Source: Tigriopus japonicus
Taxonomy: Eukaryota; Arthropoda; Copepoda; Harpacticoida; Harpacticidae
Direction of reading: 5' to 3'
NCBI GenBank assembly: GCA_010645155.1
Contig: CM021321.1
Location: 5,225,742 to 5,289,741 of the forward strand
DNA: 64,000 nt
Part shown: positions 41,912 through 51,686 of the stretch, one piece after another
Numbering within the stretch: the stretch's first letter is position 1
Layout: every line of letters begins with the position of its first letter
Position numbers and translations under genes: made by a program
Notes under the pieces: generated by a model
Told to the model about the DNA's origin: nothing
Databases searched by the model: none
The model's input: the letters and a program-made list of their open reading frames with translations, nothing else

Positions 41912-42150
41912 GCATGAACAGTATTCGCTCGAAGCCTTGTTTTGAATTTTCAAGCGCTCTCGCGCTGGCCCGAAATCATTTAGGGCTACTTCAACTTGCC
42001 AATAGCTAAAAATTGGAAATGTTTCTATTGCTCCCTACTAACTTAATTAAATTATGTAACTTGTTGAGCAATTTTTAATTACCACTAGTGAAATGGAGGT
42101 TAACAATTGATTGGTAAAACATGAAACAGGGTGGACAAAATAGCAAAGAA

Positions 42151-42401
42151 CAGGGGTAGGCAACCGGTGGGCTGCGGCCCACATGTGGGACCAAGGGTGG
42201 TCTTTGGTGGGCCCTGGAGCTATTGGGAAAGTCTGAAAATAGTGGGCCCGCGAGACATCCATAGTACTATACTCGTGGGCCCAAAGCTCTTCGATTGTTA
42301 TTTTGTTGGCCCCTGAACCCACCAATGTCTGTTTGGAGGGCTCCTGACATCATGTATTCAAATTTGGTGGGCCTTGACCCACAAGTGGTTACCGACCCCT
42401 G
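42151..42401. mobile_element. 251-bp hAT MITE, CAGGGGT ends
   Basis: The inverted ends CAGGGGTAGGCAACC and (inward) CAGGGGTCGGTAACC are classic hAT termini. The flanks gcaaagaa (42143-42150) and gcaaagag (42402-42409) agree at seven of eight bases. The interior is built from repeated GTGGGCC / GGCCCAC motifs. Confidence 0.9.
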
Positions 42402-42409
42402 GCAAAGAG

Positions 42410-42887
42410 TATTATCTTTTTATAACCTGCCAACAAAGCCAGAATTTCACCTTCACCAGTGAGTTTGAAAATAATTCAACTGTGACTATCATTGTAAAAA
42501 AGCTTTAAGTCAAAATAAAAGTTAAACATGGTATTCAAGTTCACATTCGCACTTAACGCTATCCTCTAAGTGTGCCCCTTTTCATGACAACACTTGCATT
42601 GCTTCCCCCTTGCCTCACTTGACAATCATTCCAGTTCGAGCAGGCCCAAAGCACAAGACTCCCTCCTGCTCCTTTGGCTTTCACGAGCCCTGAAACCGAC
42701 CTTTCTCCTCTCAAATTTCCCTCAACCCTGAACTCAACCCAAACAATCCGTCACCCTGATCCTTCATCGCATCAACAGCTGATTTGTTGTACACACTCGT
42801 TTCAGCTGTTCTCTTCCTTTTCCCCCGAAATCTCGCTTGAGACGGACGTGATTTTTCTGCCTTTGAATCCGCAGATTCTCGTTCATC
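42410..42887. other. RPS17 upstream region
   Basis: 0.48 kb presumed to contain the RPS17 promoter and leader. A pyrimidine-rich stretch ending in ccgcag (about 42868-42873) shortly before the ATG could be a 3' splice site for a leader intron, as is common in ribosomal protein genes. Confidence 0.45.
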
Positions 42888-43289
42888 ATGGGTCGTGTGC
42901 GTACCAAGACCGTCAAGAAGGCCGCCAAGGTCATCATCGAGAAGTACTACACCAAGTTGAACTTGGACTTCCACACCAATAAGCGGATCATCGAGGAAGT
43001 GGCCGTGATTCCCTCCAAGCCTCTGCGCAACAAGATCGCCGGCTTCATCACGCATTTGATGAAACGCCTCCAACGATCCACCGTTCGTGGGATCTCCATC
43101 AAGCTCCAAGAGGAGGAACGCGAGCGACGCGACAACTACGTGCCCGATGTGTCCGCTTTGGAGCAAGATATCATCGAGATCGATCAGGACACCAAGGAGA
43201 TGTTGAAGGCTATGGATCTCCAGAACATCCCCGGACTGCAGGTGACCACAGCCCGAGGAGGCGGTGGTGGAGGCGGATTCCGAAACTAA
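42888..43289 (+). CDS. RPS17: 40S ribosomal protein S17 (eS17)
   Basis: 133 residues, one exon. It starts [21 protein letters not shown] and contains [42 protein letters not shown], which is eS17 at full length (human 135). It is a structural protein of the small ribosomal subunit. Codon use is strongly C-ending, as expected for a highly expressed gene. AATAAA is at 43340, and the next gene's ATG follows only 126 bp after the stop. Confidence 0.98.
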   Translation: MGRVRTKTVKKAAKVIIEKYYTKLNLDFHTNKRIIEEVAVIPSKPLRNKIAGFITHLMKRLQRSTVRGISIKLQEEERERRDNYVPDVSALEQDIIEIDQDTKEMLKAMDLQNIPGLQVTTARGGGGGGGFRN

Positions 43290-43339
43290 ATCAGGATGAG
43301 AAGGGTCCTTTTACTTGTGTTTGGGGTCCCCTGGTGTTG

Positions 43340-43345
43340 AATAAA
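43340..43345 (+). promoter_or_regulatory. poly(A) signal of RPS17
   Basis: AATAAA 50 bp after the RPS17 stop. It is followed by a T-rich stretch and two acceptor-like sites (cccttag, ccttttcag) before the EEF2KMT ATG at 43416. Confidence 0.75.
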
Positions 43346-43415
43346 GACACAGAGAGCCCGACGATATGTTTGAGTGTTCTTGCGTTTGTTCCCTTAGAGT
43401 TTGGTTCCTTTTCAG

Positions 43416-44339
43416 ATGGATGTGCATGAATTAGCTTTGGACATCCAGAAGCATTACTTTCAATGGATACCTTTCAAGGGAATTGAGCCGAGAATGACTC
43501 AGTTAGACGCTGATGAAACCGAAAGCTTGATGGGATTGTTGATTCCCGTCCTATTCCAAGCACCTTGGGCGGTCAAATTTCCGATTCTTCCCAAACATAA
43601 GCGAGACTTTTTGAAGCGGCTCATCTTGACCTTAGAGCACTCAGGTGTGGCTGAAGTGGACGAGATGTTCTATCATGAAATGGCCGCCCAAGCGTCGTGT
43701 GAGCGATTTTACAAGTCCTACTTCTTCCAAGGCCAATATCTCTTGAGTCTAATTGAAACCGAAGCGTTGGTTAGTCGTGGAACCACTGGTCTTCAAACTT
43801 GGGAAGCTGGAATGTTCTTGTTGTCTTGGCTGAGGGACCGACATAAAATCTTGGAACCTGACTCTTTGCCCTCTCGAGTTCTTGAATTGGGATCAGGGGT
43901 AGGTTATACTGGCATTGGGCTTTCAAAGTTGGGGCTAGTGAAGAATAATGTTTTGACCGATTGTCATCCCAATGTTCTCGAGACTCTTGCTTTGAATTGT
44001 GGAGAAAATCTATCTGATTCTCAATGTTGGTCGGTTCAATCGCTGGATTGGACCCAGTTTTCGGACTCGGATGCTAAGGATTTAGGTTTCTTTGATGTTG
44101 TTATTGCGGCTGATGTTGTTTTCGATCCTAGTTTGGTCCCACATCTGGTTCGAACTCTCGGATTATTACTGAAAACAACACCTTGCGCTTTTATAGCGTG
44201 TACTCCTCGAAATCCTGCCACCCTCGAATTATTTCTGGACCAAGTAACTTCCGAAAATCTCACTTGCTCTGAAACTGAGATATCAATACCCAATCCGGAT
44301 AATGTTAAAATTTATCAAATATGTTCCAAACTGAAATAG
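43416..44339 (+). CDS. EEF2KMT: FAM86-type eEF2 lysine methyltransferase
   Basis: 307 residues. A class I SAM methyltransferase with motif I VLELGSGVGYTG (residues 155-166), DCHPNVLETLALN (acidic loop after strand 2), SLDWTQF, and FFDVVIAADVVFDP as post-II. The N-terminal FAM86 signature includes the aromatic SCERFYKSYFF and RGTTGLQTWEAGMFLLSWL. FAM86A trimethylates a lysine of elongation factor 2. The frame is open to 43401, but the true start is the ATG at 43416, which abuts an AG (ccttttcag). That suggests either a leader intron or trans-splicing downstream of RPS17. Confidence 0.93.
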   Translation: MDVHELALDIQKHYFQWIPFKGIEPRMTQLDADETESLMGLLIPVLFQAPWAVKFPILPKHKRDFLKRLILTLEHSGVAEVDEMFYHEMAAQASCERFYKSYFFQGQYLLSLIETEALVSRGTTGLQTWEAGMFLLSWLRDRHKILEPDSLPSRVLELGSGVGYTGIGLSKLGLVKNNVLTDCHPNVLETLALNCGENLSDSQCWSVQSLDWTQFSDSDAKDLGFFDVVIAADVVFDPSLVPHLVRTLGLLLKTTPCAFIACTPRNPATLELFLDQVTSENLTCSETEISIPNPDNVKIYQICSKLK

Positions 44340-44473
44340 AGCATGACATCATTGGTTCTATATTTTACCAAGGTCTAGGAGAAAGTCCAAAGTTATTTTT
44401 TTGAAACTACCTGGATCAATTCAGAAAGCAGGTACTGGAATCAGTCTGAATTATCAGTGAGCAAATTTAAAAC

Positions 44474-46629
44474 ATGGAGAATTTCAAGGTTTTAATTTGC
44501 TTGTGGATTTATTCCATCATTGCAACCCATTGTCAAGATGAGGAATTAGGGATAGAAATGGATACAACCACCAAGCCTATCTTTCCGACGCTCTTTTCCA
44601 ATAATTCGGAGGAAGATGCTACCATTTCCACACAACCAACGACCAGAAATGATGAAGAGACTACTTCGGAGGAAACCACGATTCCAACGACAACAATAGT
44701 ATCTACAAGCACGACAACAACCACAACCTCAACATCGACCAAATCTCCTCAAAAAGAATCTGATTCCTTTAACGCCACAATTTTTGTTCCCGGAGGCTTT
44801 TGTCAGTGCGATTTAAGCTTGGGTTTGTGCGATATTAATTGCTGTTGCGATCAAGATTGCTCCAACAGAGACAGAAAGGCCTTCTCAGATTGCTCAGTTC
44901 AATTTCCACCCAATCCAGATGATAATTACTGTTATACCACAGAAAACTTTGCCGTCAATGGCACTCAATTTGCCCTGGGAATTTCGCCTAGTGGTGATTT
45001 TTGTGCTCTTTCCACGGAAAATAATGGACTCATGTTTAAAGAAAGGGCAATCTTGGATAATGCAACACTATTTAACAAGCTCAAATCCAGACATCGACAG
45101 TTCCTGTGGCCCAAATCGGATTCAAAGATTAGTCATCGGGTAGATCCCTCTCATTACAAGGTCGGAGAACCGATTTGGATCGAACAAAATGAGGTCTTGG
45201 GTAAACTGACTTTGCCCGATTCATTAAATAGCCGGGATTGCAACGCATTTCGAGCTGTGGAATTCATGACTGACAATGAAATTTCGTGCTCCTATTTCTC
45301 TCTCACTCCCGATACGGATTGCTCCAAAGAGCCTCGACTAAATTTACGAACCTTTACGAGAGGCTTTCAAGTAGTTCAAAATCCAAGCCTCTACTTGAAT
45401 GCTTCAACAAAGAGTCGATCTCTCATCGATATTGAGGTGCAACTCTGTCGAAAAGATGACCATCAAGCTAGTACGTGCATTCAAATTCCAATTCAAGATC
45501 CTATTCCCGAGCCTAGTTCACAATGCCGAAATGTTTTAAAGAGCATACATTATGAAATCATCCATAATGGCGTGGATGGAATTGAAAAAATCACGGCCTA
45601 TGCAGATCTTTCCGATGAGGCATCACAAATTCGACCCACATACATTGAACAGAAATTTCGGACAAACTTCTTTTGGACCACGGACAATACGACGAATGTT
45701 CAAGTTCGAAGCGGGAATCCGGGATATCTCGATGGAAAGCCCCTAAGAACAGGATTACTCAAATTTGATCAAGACATCAATGCCTGGATCATTAATATGT
45801 TTGATAATCCTCGCTTATCTCCAATTTCCCTCATGCCTCTATCGCCTGATGGGTCATGTGCATCAGTAATTGGTTCCAAGGACAGGTTTGTAGAATCGTT
45901 GCCCAATCATATCTAAATTATATCTAAAACCCAATTATATTCGTGATTTGTAGGACACCCATAAAATTTCGAGAAAATGTTCGGATTGGATGCTCTTTTC
46001 AAGTTCAACAGGAATCCATATCTCAAGAGTGTGACAAGCTCAGAAGTCAAACAATGGATCTGTTAGTTGGAAAAAGAGGCACAGAGATCCTGCGTGAGTC
46101 CATGATTGCCTCTTTTGGCAATTCCGAGACTCAATTTCCGGGAGATTGGGTGCCCATCATTGTGAGTAACGCTCCATCTCCACCGAATCAAGGGAACTAT
46201 AATCGAGAAGAACGACCTGGGGTGTGTTCCAATATAGTTTTGAGTTTACACATTGAAGTGGTCCACTCCAAAACAGGATCTTTGGCCAATCCTCAGGCGA
46301 AAATCATCGGGGTCAACTACCGGTTTGGACCTCCCCAAGATTTGAAAATACGATGCTTAGGTCAATCGTGCCAATCTGTTCATCAATCTCAAAGACTGGA
46401 AGTTTATACTACGGTGAACTTTGTGGACGTGAGTCAAAGAGCAAATGATCGCTATGCAGAATTTCCCGTGTTCGAGGCCAAACTTCCTTATGACTTTTTC
46501 TACCCTTTCGTCAGCCAAAGTGTGATGTCTTCATCAGTGAATAACTTCCAATCGCCTCGTGGCTATTCGATTTTTACATTTTGTATTGCTTACGGTATGA
46601 TGGTCGCAATGGATTATCATTTGTATTAA
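44474..46629 (+). CDS. tectonic family protein (ciliary transition zone)
   Basis: Two coding exons, 44474-45885 and 45954-46629 (GACAG|gtttgt ... tttgtag|GACACC), 695 residues. A signal peptide (about 1-20) is followed by a Thr/Ser-rich stalk (about 28-95). The tectonic cysteine signature FCQCDLSLGLCDINCCCDQDC lies near 110-130. After it comes the long DUF1619 region, with PGYLDGKPLRTG near the end of exon 1. A hydrophobic segment near the C-terminus (about 675-690) could be a membrane anchor. Tectonics work with the MKS/B9 complex to gate proteins at the cilium base. Which of TCTN1-3 cannot be decided, and arthropods usually have one. It starts 134 bp after EEF2KMT. Confidence 0.93.
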
Positions 46630-46683
46630 AAATATGAGCTTTAAATCAACAGAGTACGTTTAACATGTATCAACAAAACTAAT

Positions 46684-49600
46684 TCAATCTTTAAAGCCGT
46701 CTTTGGCGTTGGCAAATGGGTTCAAGTTGGTCATTGTTCCAACCGCTCCTTCCTTATTGGCGAACAAATTATTGATCAATCCTGGAGTGACCTGAACCTG
46801 GGACAAAATGGACTTGGCATGAAGAGTTCCGCCCCGATTCTTCATCCCTTCGGGCACGAACTCAAGAGCCGTTTCTTTGGCGACGGGCTTGGTCAGATCT
46901 CCTCGCAATAGAAGCAAGCAAAGAAGCTGATCATGCGTGATATCTGAATAGCGCTTGACCAAAGTGCCAATTTCTAAGGAAAGTAACTCCTCGTCGCTCT
47001 TGAGTACATCAGCCAGAACTGTCAATGTATCAAATGGCGAGTCAAAATCGGCCATGTCTCCGGCTACCCGCCGAAAAAAGGTCTTGAGTTGTTTGGCTTC
47101 GTTCTTGATCTTATCAGCCGCGTTTTGGCGATCTTTGCTCGTCTCGAAAGTGACTTTGCGACGGAGGATATTGTTCTGAAGCATGGACGTGATGTAACGA
47201 CGAGCTACACGATCCTGAGCCAAGGTGATCACACTCTCAAAGTTCTTGGCCTTGAGATACTTGTAATCAGAGAAGTAGTCGTCTAAAGTGGCACATACTG
47301 TGTCAATGGCGTCTGTGGTGTTTTGCCACTTGGACGAGAGAATCTCTGTGAAATGGTCGTCCAGATCGAGGAAACTTTCGTCGACCAAATACGAGGAGGT
47401 CTCCAATTTCATTTCCTATACAATAAGTTCATTACTGAAGATATCGTTTGAACGGGTTGATTAAACCAACTTCTAGTACCGTATGTTCATACCTGAAACG
47501 TTTTGAGGAGAACTTCCAATTTATTGGTGGCATCTTGGTCATGGAAACCAGGCTTCCACCATCTCACTTTCAGTTCTTGGGCTAGTTCCTCGAATCTTTC
47601 ACAATTATTCACAATGGCAATCATGTATCTTGTGAAAAGGGAGATCTGCAAAATTGGAATTAAAATTAGCTCTTTATTAGTTTTTGCAAGTTTGACCAAG
47701 AAACATGTCGTACCTGGGCTCGATCTTTAAAGTATCTGTTCTTATAATCCACGATGGCCGAGCGGTACATACCGCCATATTTGCCGACCTCTTCCATGCT
47801 CAAAACTAGGACCTTGCTCACTAGTTTGGGGGATATAGTGGCTGCCACTTGTAGATTCTCATCAATCATTTGATAGATTATAATGGGGGCAGAAGTATGG
47901 AAGCAATTTTCATCATCCATTTCGGGGTCTATCTCTTTCTTCCAGTCCTCAACTTCTTGGGCTAACGTGTTCCGCATCCATTCCTCGTAATTGGCACTAA
48001 TATTCTATTGCGTGGTCGAAATTAAAATAGGACTTGTAAACACTCAAAATAACATTGACATGTTTCAATCTGAAACTTACGTCTAGATATTCCTTCTGAA
48101 CATTCTCGAGAGTTTGCGAATCGAGCAAGGGACTCACTTTGTCCTTGGGAATCCTCAACATTGGATCCGCCATGAGTTCCTTTCCTGGATAGGTTTGGAT
48201 AACCCAGGAGAGCAAAGTCACATATTCCTGACCCTCCAAGCCATTGGCAATTATTTCTAATAACTAATAATGACAAAAGAAAAGGAAAAAAGAAACATGT
48301 TAAGTGTTAATTTCTAGACACCGTGAAACTTCATGCATTTTCAAGATGCAAAAGAATGAAGGGGGAAAACGAAGCGAATGAAGAAGTTACAGGAACTTTC
48401 AAATCAGTGGATTTTACCGCTCTTTTCTTTTGCAGCTTTTTTACTTAAGAAGTAAAGAGAGCGATTTTCAGTTCTTTCAGTTCTTTTTTTGTTACCTTTT
48501 CTATACTTACTCTATTACTCAAGGCCTTATTATACATCGAAATGTAGGTATCAAAAATGTTGTAATGTGGCGGAAACACGGGCTGACAAAGGGTTCGAGC
48601 AATCCGAAGATCCTCCACGGTAATCATCCGAATAAGCTCCAAGTGGCGAACCAACCACATTTTGTTTTCCGTTTTTGTATCCAATTGATTGCCCTCGATC
48701 CTTTCTTGAACATTCATTTCCAAAACAGCGAGTCCTTTCTTTTTCCATTGCTTTGGCCGCCCCGAAGGAATGAAGCCCGTGCTCTTTTTCCTTTGATCCC
48801 ATTCTTGATCAGCTCTTTCTTCCCTTTCGATAATTCGCAAAGCGGTCACAATCACTTTTGGATCCGTGCGGACAATGTTCAAGGTTCGTCGTAAATGAAC
48901 CTTGATGTAGTCTTTGAACATCCTTTCTGATAGCTCTACCACGGGTTCGAAATACTCCTCCAATATTTCACGGTCCCTTGGCGACTTGTGCTCAATTTTA
49001 TGGATTTCACACAATAGGTCATCTCTCGAATTTTCCAAATCAACCAAATGCTGTGAATAATTGCCATTCTTTAGTTTGACTGCCACGAGACTCTTCACCA
49101 AAATTAACCTACCCGGTGAGCTTCCAAGACTTTCCCTTCGGATATGAGGTTGTGAGCTTGCTTCACCGTTTCAGGGACCATGAAGATGTGCTTGAGATTC
49201 TCCTTGGCCGTTGCCAATTGAGAATACTTCGCAGTTTCCGTCTTCATTTCACGAAGAGTCTCTCCCAAGGCTGGGACCTCTTTCAGAGCCTCGGCAATTT
49301 CATCCATGTACACATGCACATCCTGAATGTCTTTCATGGTCCTTTCCAATTGATTCAAGCCAGCCTTGACCCCATCCAATTGACCATGCATGGCCATTTT
49401 GAACATGGCCTCCGCCGAGGCTTTTTTCCGCTCAGCATTGAAAATCATTTGATTGATCTAAGACATCATAAAATGTATTTTAATGAATTGAAATGAATTT
49501 GAACAAGGTTTAAAGGCACCTATATACTCGAGGCAAAATAAAAGCAAGCACAAACGGGTGGAAGAGTTGTACATGTATATTTATTCTCACAGCCAGATCT

Positions 49601-51389
49601 TGATCAATACGACTTGCAACAAGACCATGAACGCATTTTTTTTATCATCGGGCATAAGTTTGTTAAGAAAAGGAATACTTTTTTGCGTCTCTTTTCACAA
49701 ATGGTATTTTAATAATGTGATGCATGTCAGAGCTCATTTTGAACGCGCGTTTATCAGGTCTTTCAAGGCGCCCATGACGTACTGTTCAATAACAGCTTGG
49801 GCTTGCATGGATTTATGTTGAATGGCCAAGGCCAAGGCCGAATCACCGTTAATGTTCCGGAGAGTAACATCCGCACCATGATTTAGTAATTCATTCACAC
49901 ACAGAGCGTGATTTTGCATGGCCGCAAACATCAGGGGCGAGCAACTATTCTCGTCCACAACATCAGCATCAGCCCCATGGTTCAAAAGAATCCTCACCAC
50001 ATCATTATGTCCGGCTGAGCACGCCAAATGAAGGGCAGTCTCATCCTCATCTCCTCGACAATGAACATCGGCTCCATGTCGTAGAAGCAGATTGACAGTA
50101 GGCGTTTGACCGTAGTACGACGACCACATCAGTGGGGTTCGTTGACGATGATCCCGGTCATCAATCATATTCGGATTCAGCTCTTTGGCACGTAACTCTC
50201 CTTGTCCAGCTCGTTGATGCAGAGTCTGAACCACGGGCTCCACGACAAAGGTTTGCATGGTAGGGATATTGCCTCGCTGAAGATTAGTGAGCACAGTATT
50301 GGCTTTGACACCGGCCGTGGTGAGACTAGCATCGGATTTCATCGGTCTCTCGGGCCAAAATGCCGCCCGCTCCTTCTCGGATTTGATCATCATTCGAGCC
50401 TCCAAACTAGATCCGGCTCGTCTAGCCTCATCCACATCCGAGTGGACGATCTCTTCTTTGATATGAGGCACCGTGTACTCGGATACGGTCAGATCCTGGA
50501 GATGAATAGTGGTCGTATTGCTGGCTTGACCACTCGTTTGCGGTGCGATTGACACGGGCGTGTTCTGAAACTGACCCGGGGAGGACGAGCCAATAAACGA
50601 GAGCACTTCCCCCGAAGTGGCGTCCATGGTGATGGTGGTGATCTCGGTGGTGGAACCCGGCGAGAGAGTGGTGATTGAAGTCAAATTCGGAATTTGCACT
50701 TCAATGGCGGGCTGGAATACACGCACACAGGAGATGTCACACAAGGATCGAACTGTCAAACGCTCAATTTCGATCAGTAGACTGTCATCTGCCCTTACCT
50801 ACCTACATACAAGCATGCATGCATGTATGCATATGCTTACGAATGCTCAGAAGTTGGATCAGGTGAATGGCTACTAGTACGCTGACCAATCGGCCAACAA
50901 ATACAAGCATGTAGGAACGTTGATAAAACTATCTCGTTGTTGTTCCTCCTCCCGTCGTTTTGGCTTCATTGGCTTTCTACTCATGCCTCTGAGAGCTCTT
51001 CTAAAGTCTCATGGCCGAATCGAATCCGACGACGAGCAAGGCACATTTCGTACAAGGTACGTGTGAGTGCGCTTGTACCTTGTAATCAATCATATGAGGC
51101 TAACTTGAACCTTGGAACGAAGTACCCAAGGATAGCTTGAATGACACGAGTGCTCTCTTATTTCGTCTCTGTTGAGTTCAAACAAGTTGCAAGCCACAAG
51201 CGAAGGATAATCGTCGGGTCCGTACTTGGCTAATCGGACGTGAATGTACGCGAATCGCTCAGACAGAGATTTGCTCTTTTAAAGGATGATGCTTACCTTC
51301 TCGAGTTTATCGGGGGCTTTGAGCATGTTGGCCACATGTTTGACAGCTTTGGCCTTGGCTTCGGCCTCTAAGGCTGCAATTTCACTCAT
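46684..51389 (-). CDS. EXOC3: exocyst complex component 3 (Sec6)
   Basis: Seven coding exons: 51297-51389, 49113-49457, 48511-49050, 48081-48263, 47714-48004, 47493-47645 and 46684-47415, all phase 0, giving 778 residues (human about 745-756). Conserved Sec6 blocks: AVKHVANMLKAPDKLEK in exon 1, ERKKASAEAM...GQLDGVKAGLNQLE, ENLKHIFMVPE, RIIEREERADQE, TGFIPSGRPKQWKKK, IEGNQLDTKTENKMWLVRHLE, FPPHYNIF and LQVAATIS. Sec6 is a rod-shaped exocyst subunit that also contacts SNARE proteins at the plasma membrane. Intron 1 is 1.84 kb, unlike the other introns, and contains another gene on the same strand (49734-50627). Confidence 0.95.
49734..50627 (-). CDS. RFXANK/ANKRA2-like ankyrin-repeat protein, nested in EXOC3 intron 1
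   Basis: 297 residues from the ATG at 50627. About four ankyrin repeats fill residues about 165-285 (TPLMWSSYYGQTPTVNLLLRHGADV, TALHLACSAGHNDVVRILLNHGADA, SPLMFAAMQNHALCVNELLNHGADV). They are preceded by LTNLQRGN and LHQRAGQGEL, the pattern of the RFXANK/ANKRA2 family. These proteins bind class IIa HDACs and RFX factors through the groove of the repeats. A strong splice acceptor (tgtattccag, AG at 50712-50713) precedes in-frame codons AIEVQIPNLTS, so the true CDS may begin in an upstream exon. It lies on the same strand as, and wholly inside, the first EXOC3 intron. Confidence 0.88.
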   Translation of the reverse strand: MDATSGEVLSFIGSSSPGQFQNTPVSIAPQTSGQASNTTTIHLQDLTVSEYTVPHIKEEIVHSDVDEARRAGSSLEARMMIKSEKERAAFWPERPMKSDASLTTAGVKANTVLTNLQRGNIPTMQTFVVEPVVQTLHQRAGQGELRAKELNPNMIDDRDHRQRTPLMWSSYYGQTPTVNLLLRHGADVHCRGDEDETALHLACSAGHNDVVRILLNHGADADVVDENSCSPLMFAAMQNHALCVNELLNHGADVTLRNINGDSALALAIQHKSMQAQAVIEQYVMGALKDLINARSK

Positions 51390-51686
51390 GATGAGGATGG
51401 TGAGTGATTGTGGGGGTAAGTAAGTGCCAAAGATGCACTTGCTGGCGATGAATCGCCTCTGCTGATGATGATTGGAGCCAGAAGAACTCAAGCCAGTCAG
51501 TCGTCCACTAGGCCAAATTGGCCCACCAACCAAAGATTAGGATCGGGAGAGCTTCACAGGGTGGCAAAGGCGATGTTAGAGGGGCACGGACCCAATAGTT
51601 CACTGGAAGAGAATGTAACCCCTCATTTAGCATATCATATTTCAGCACTTCCACAGCCGCATATTGGATCACTAAAGAGTTGTGTA

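Noticed and set aside
42129..42142. CAGGGTGGACAAAA resembling the 2650-3764 element end
   Set aside because: Only a dozen bases match and no second end is present; it may be chance.
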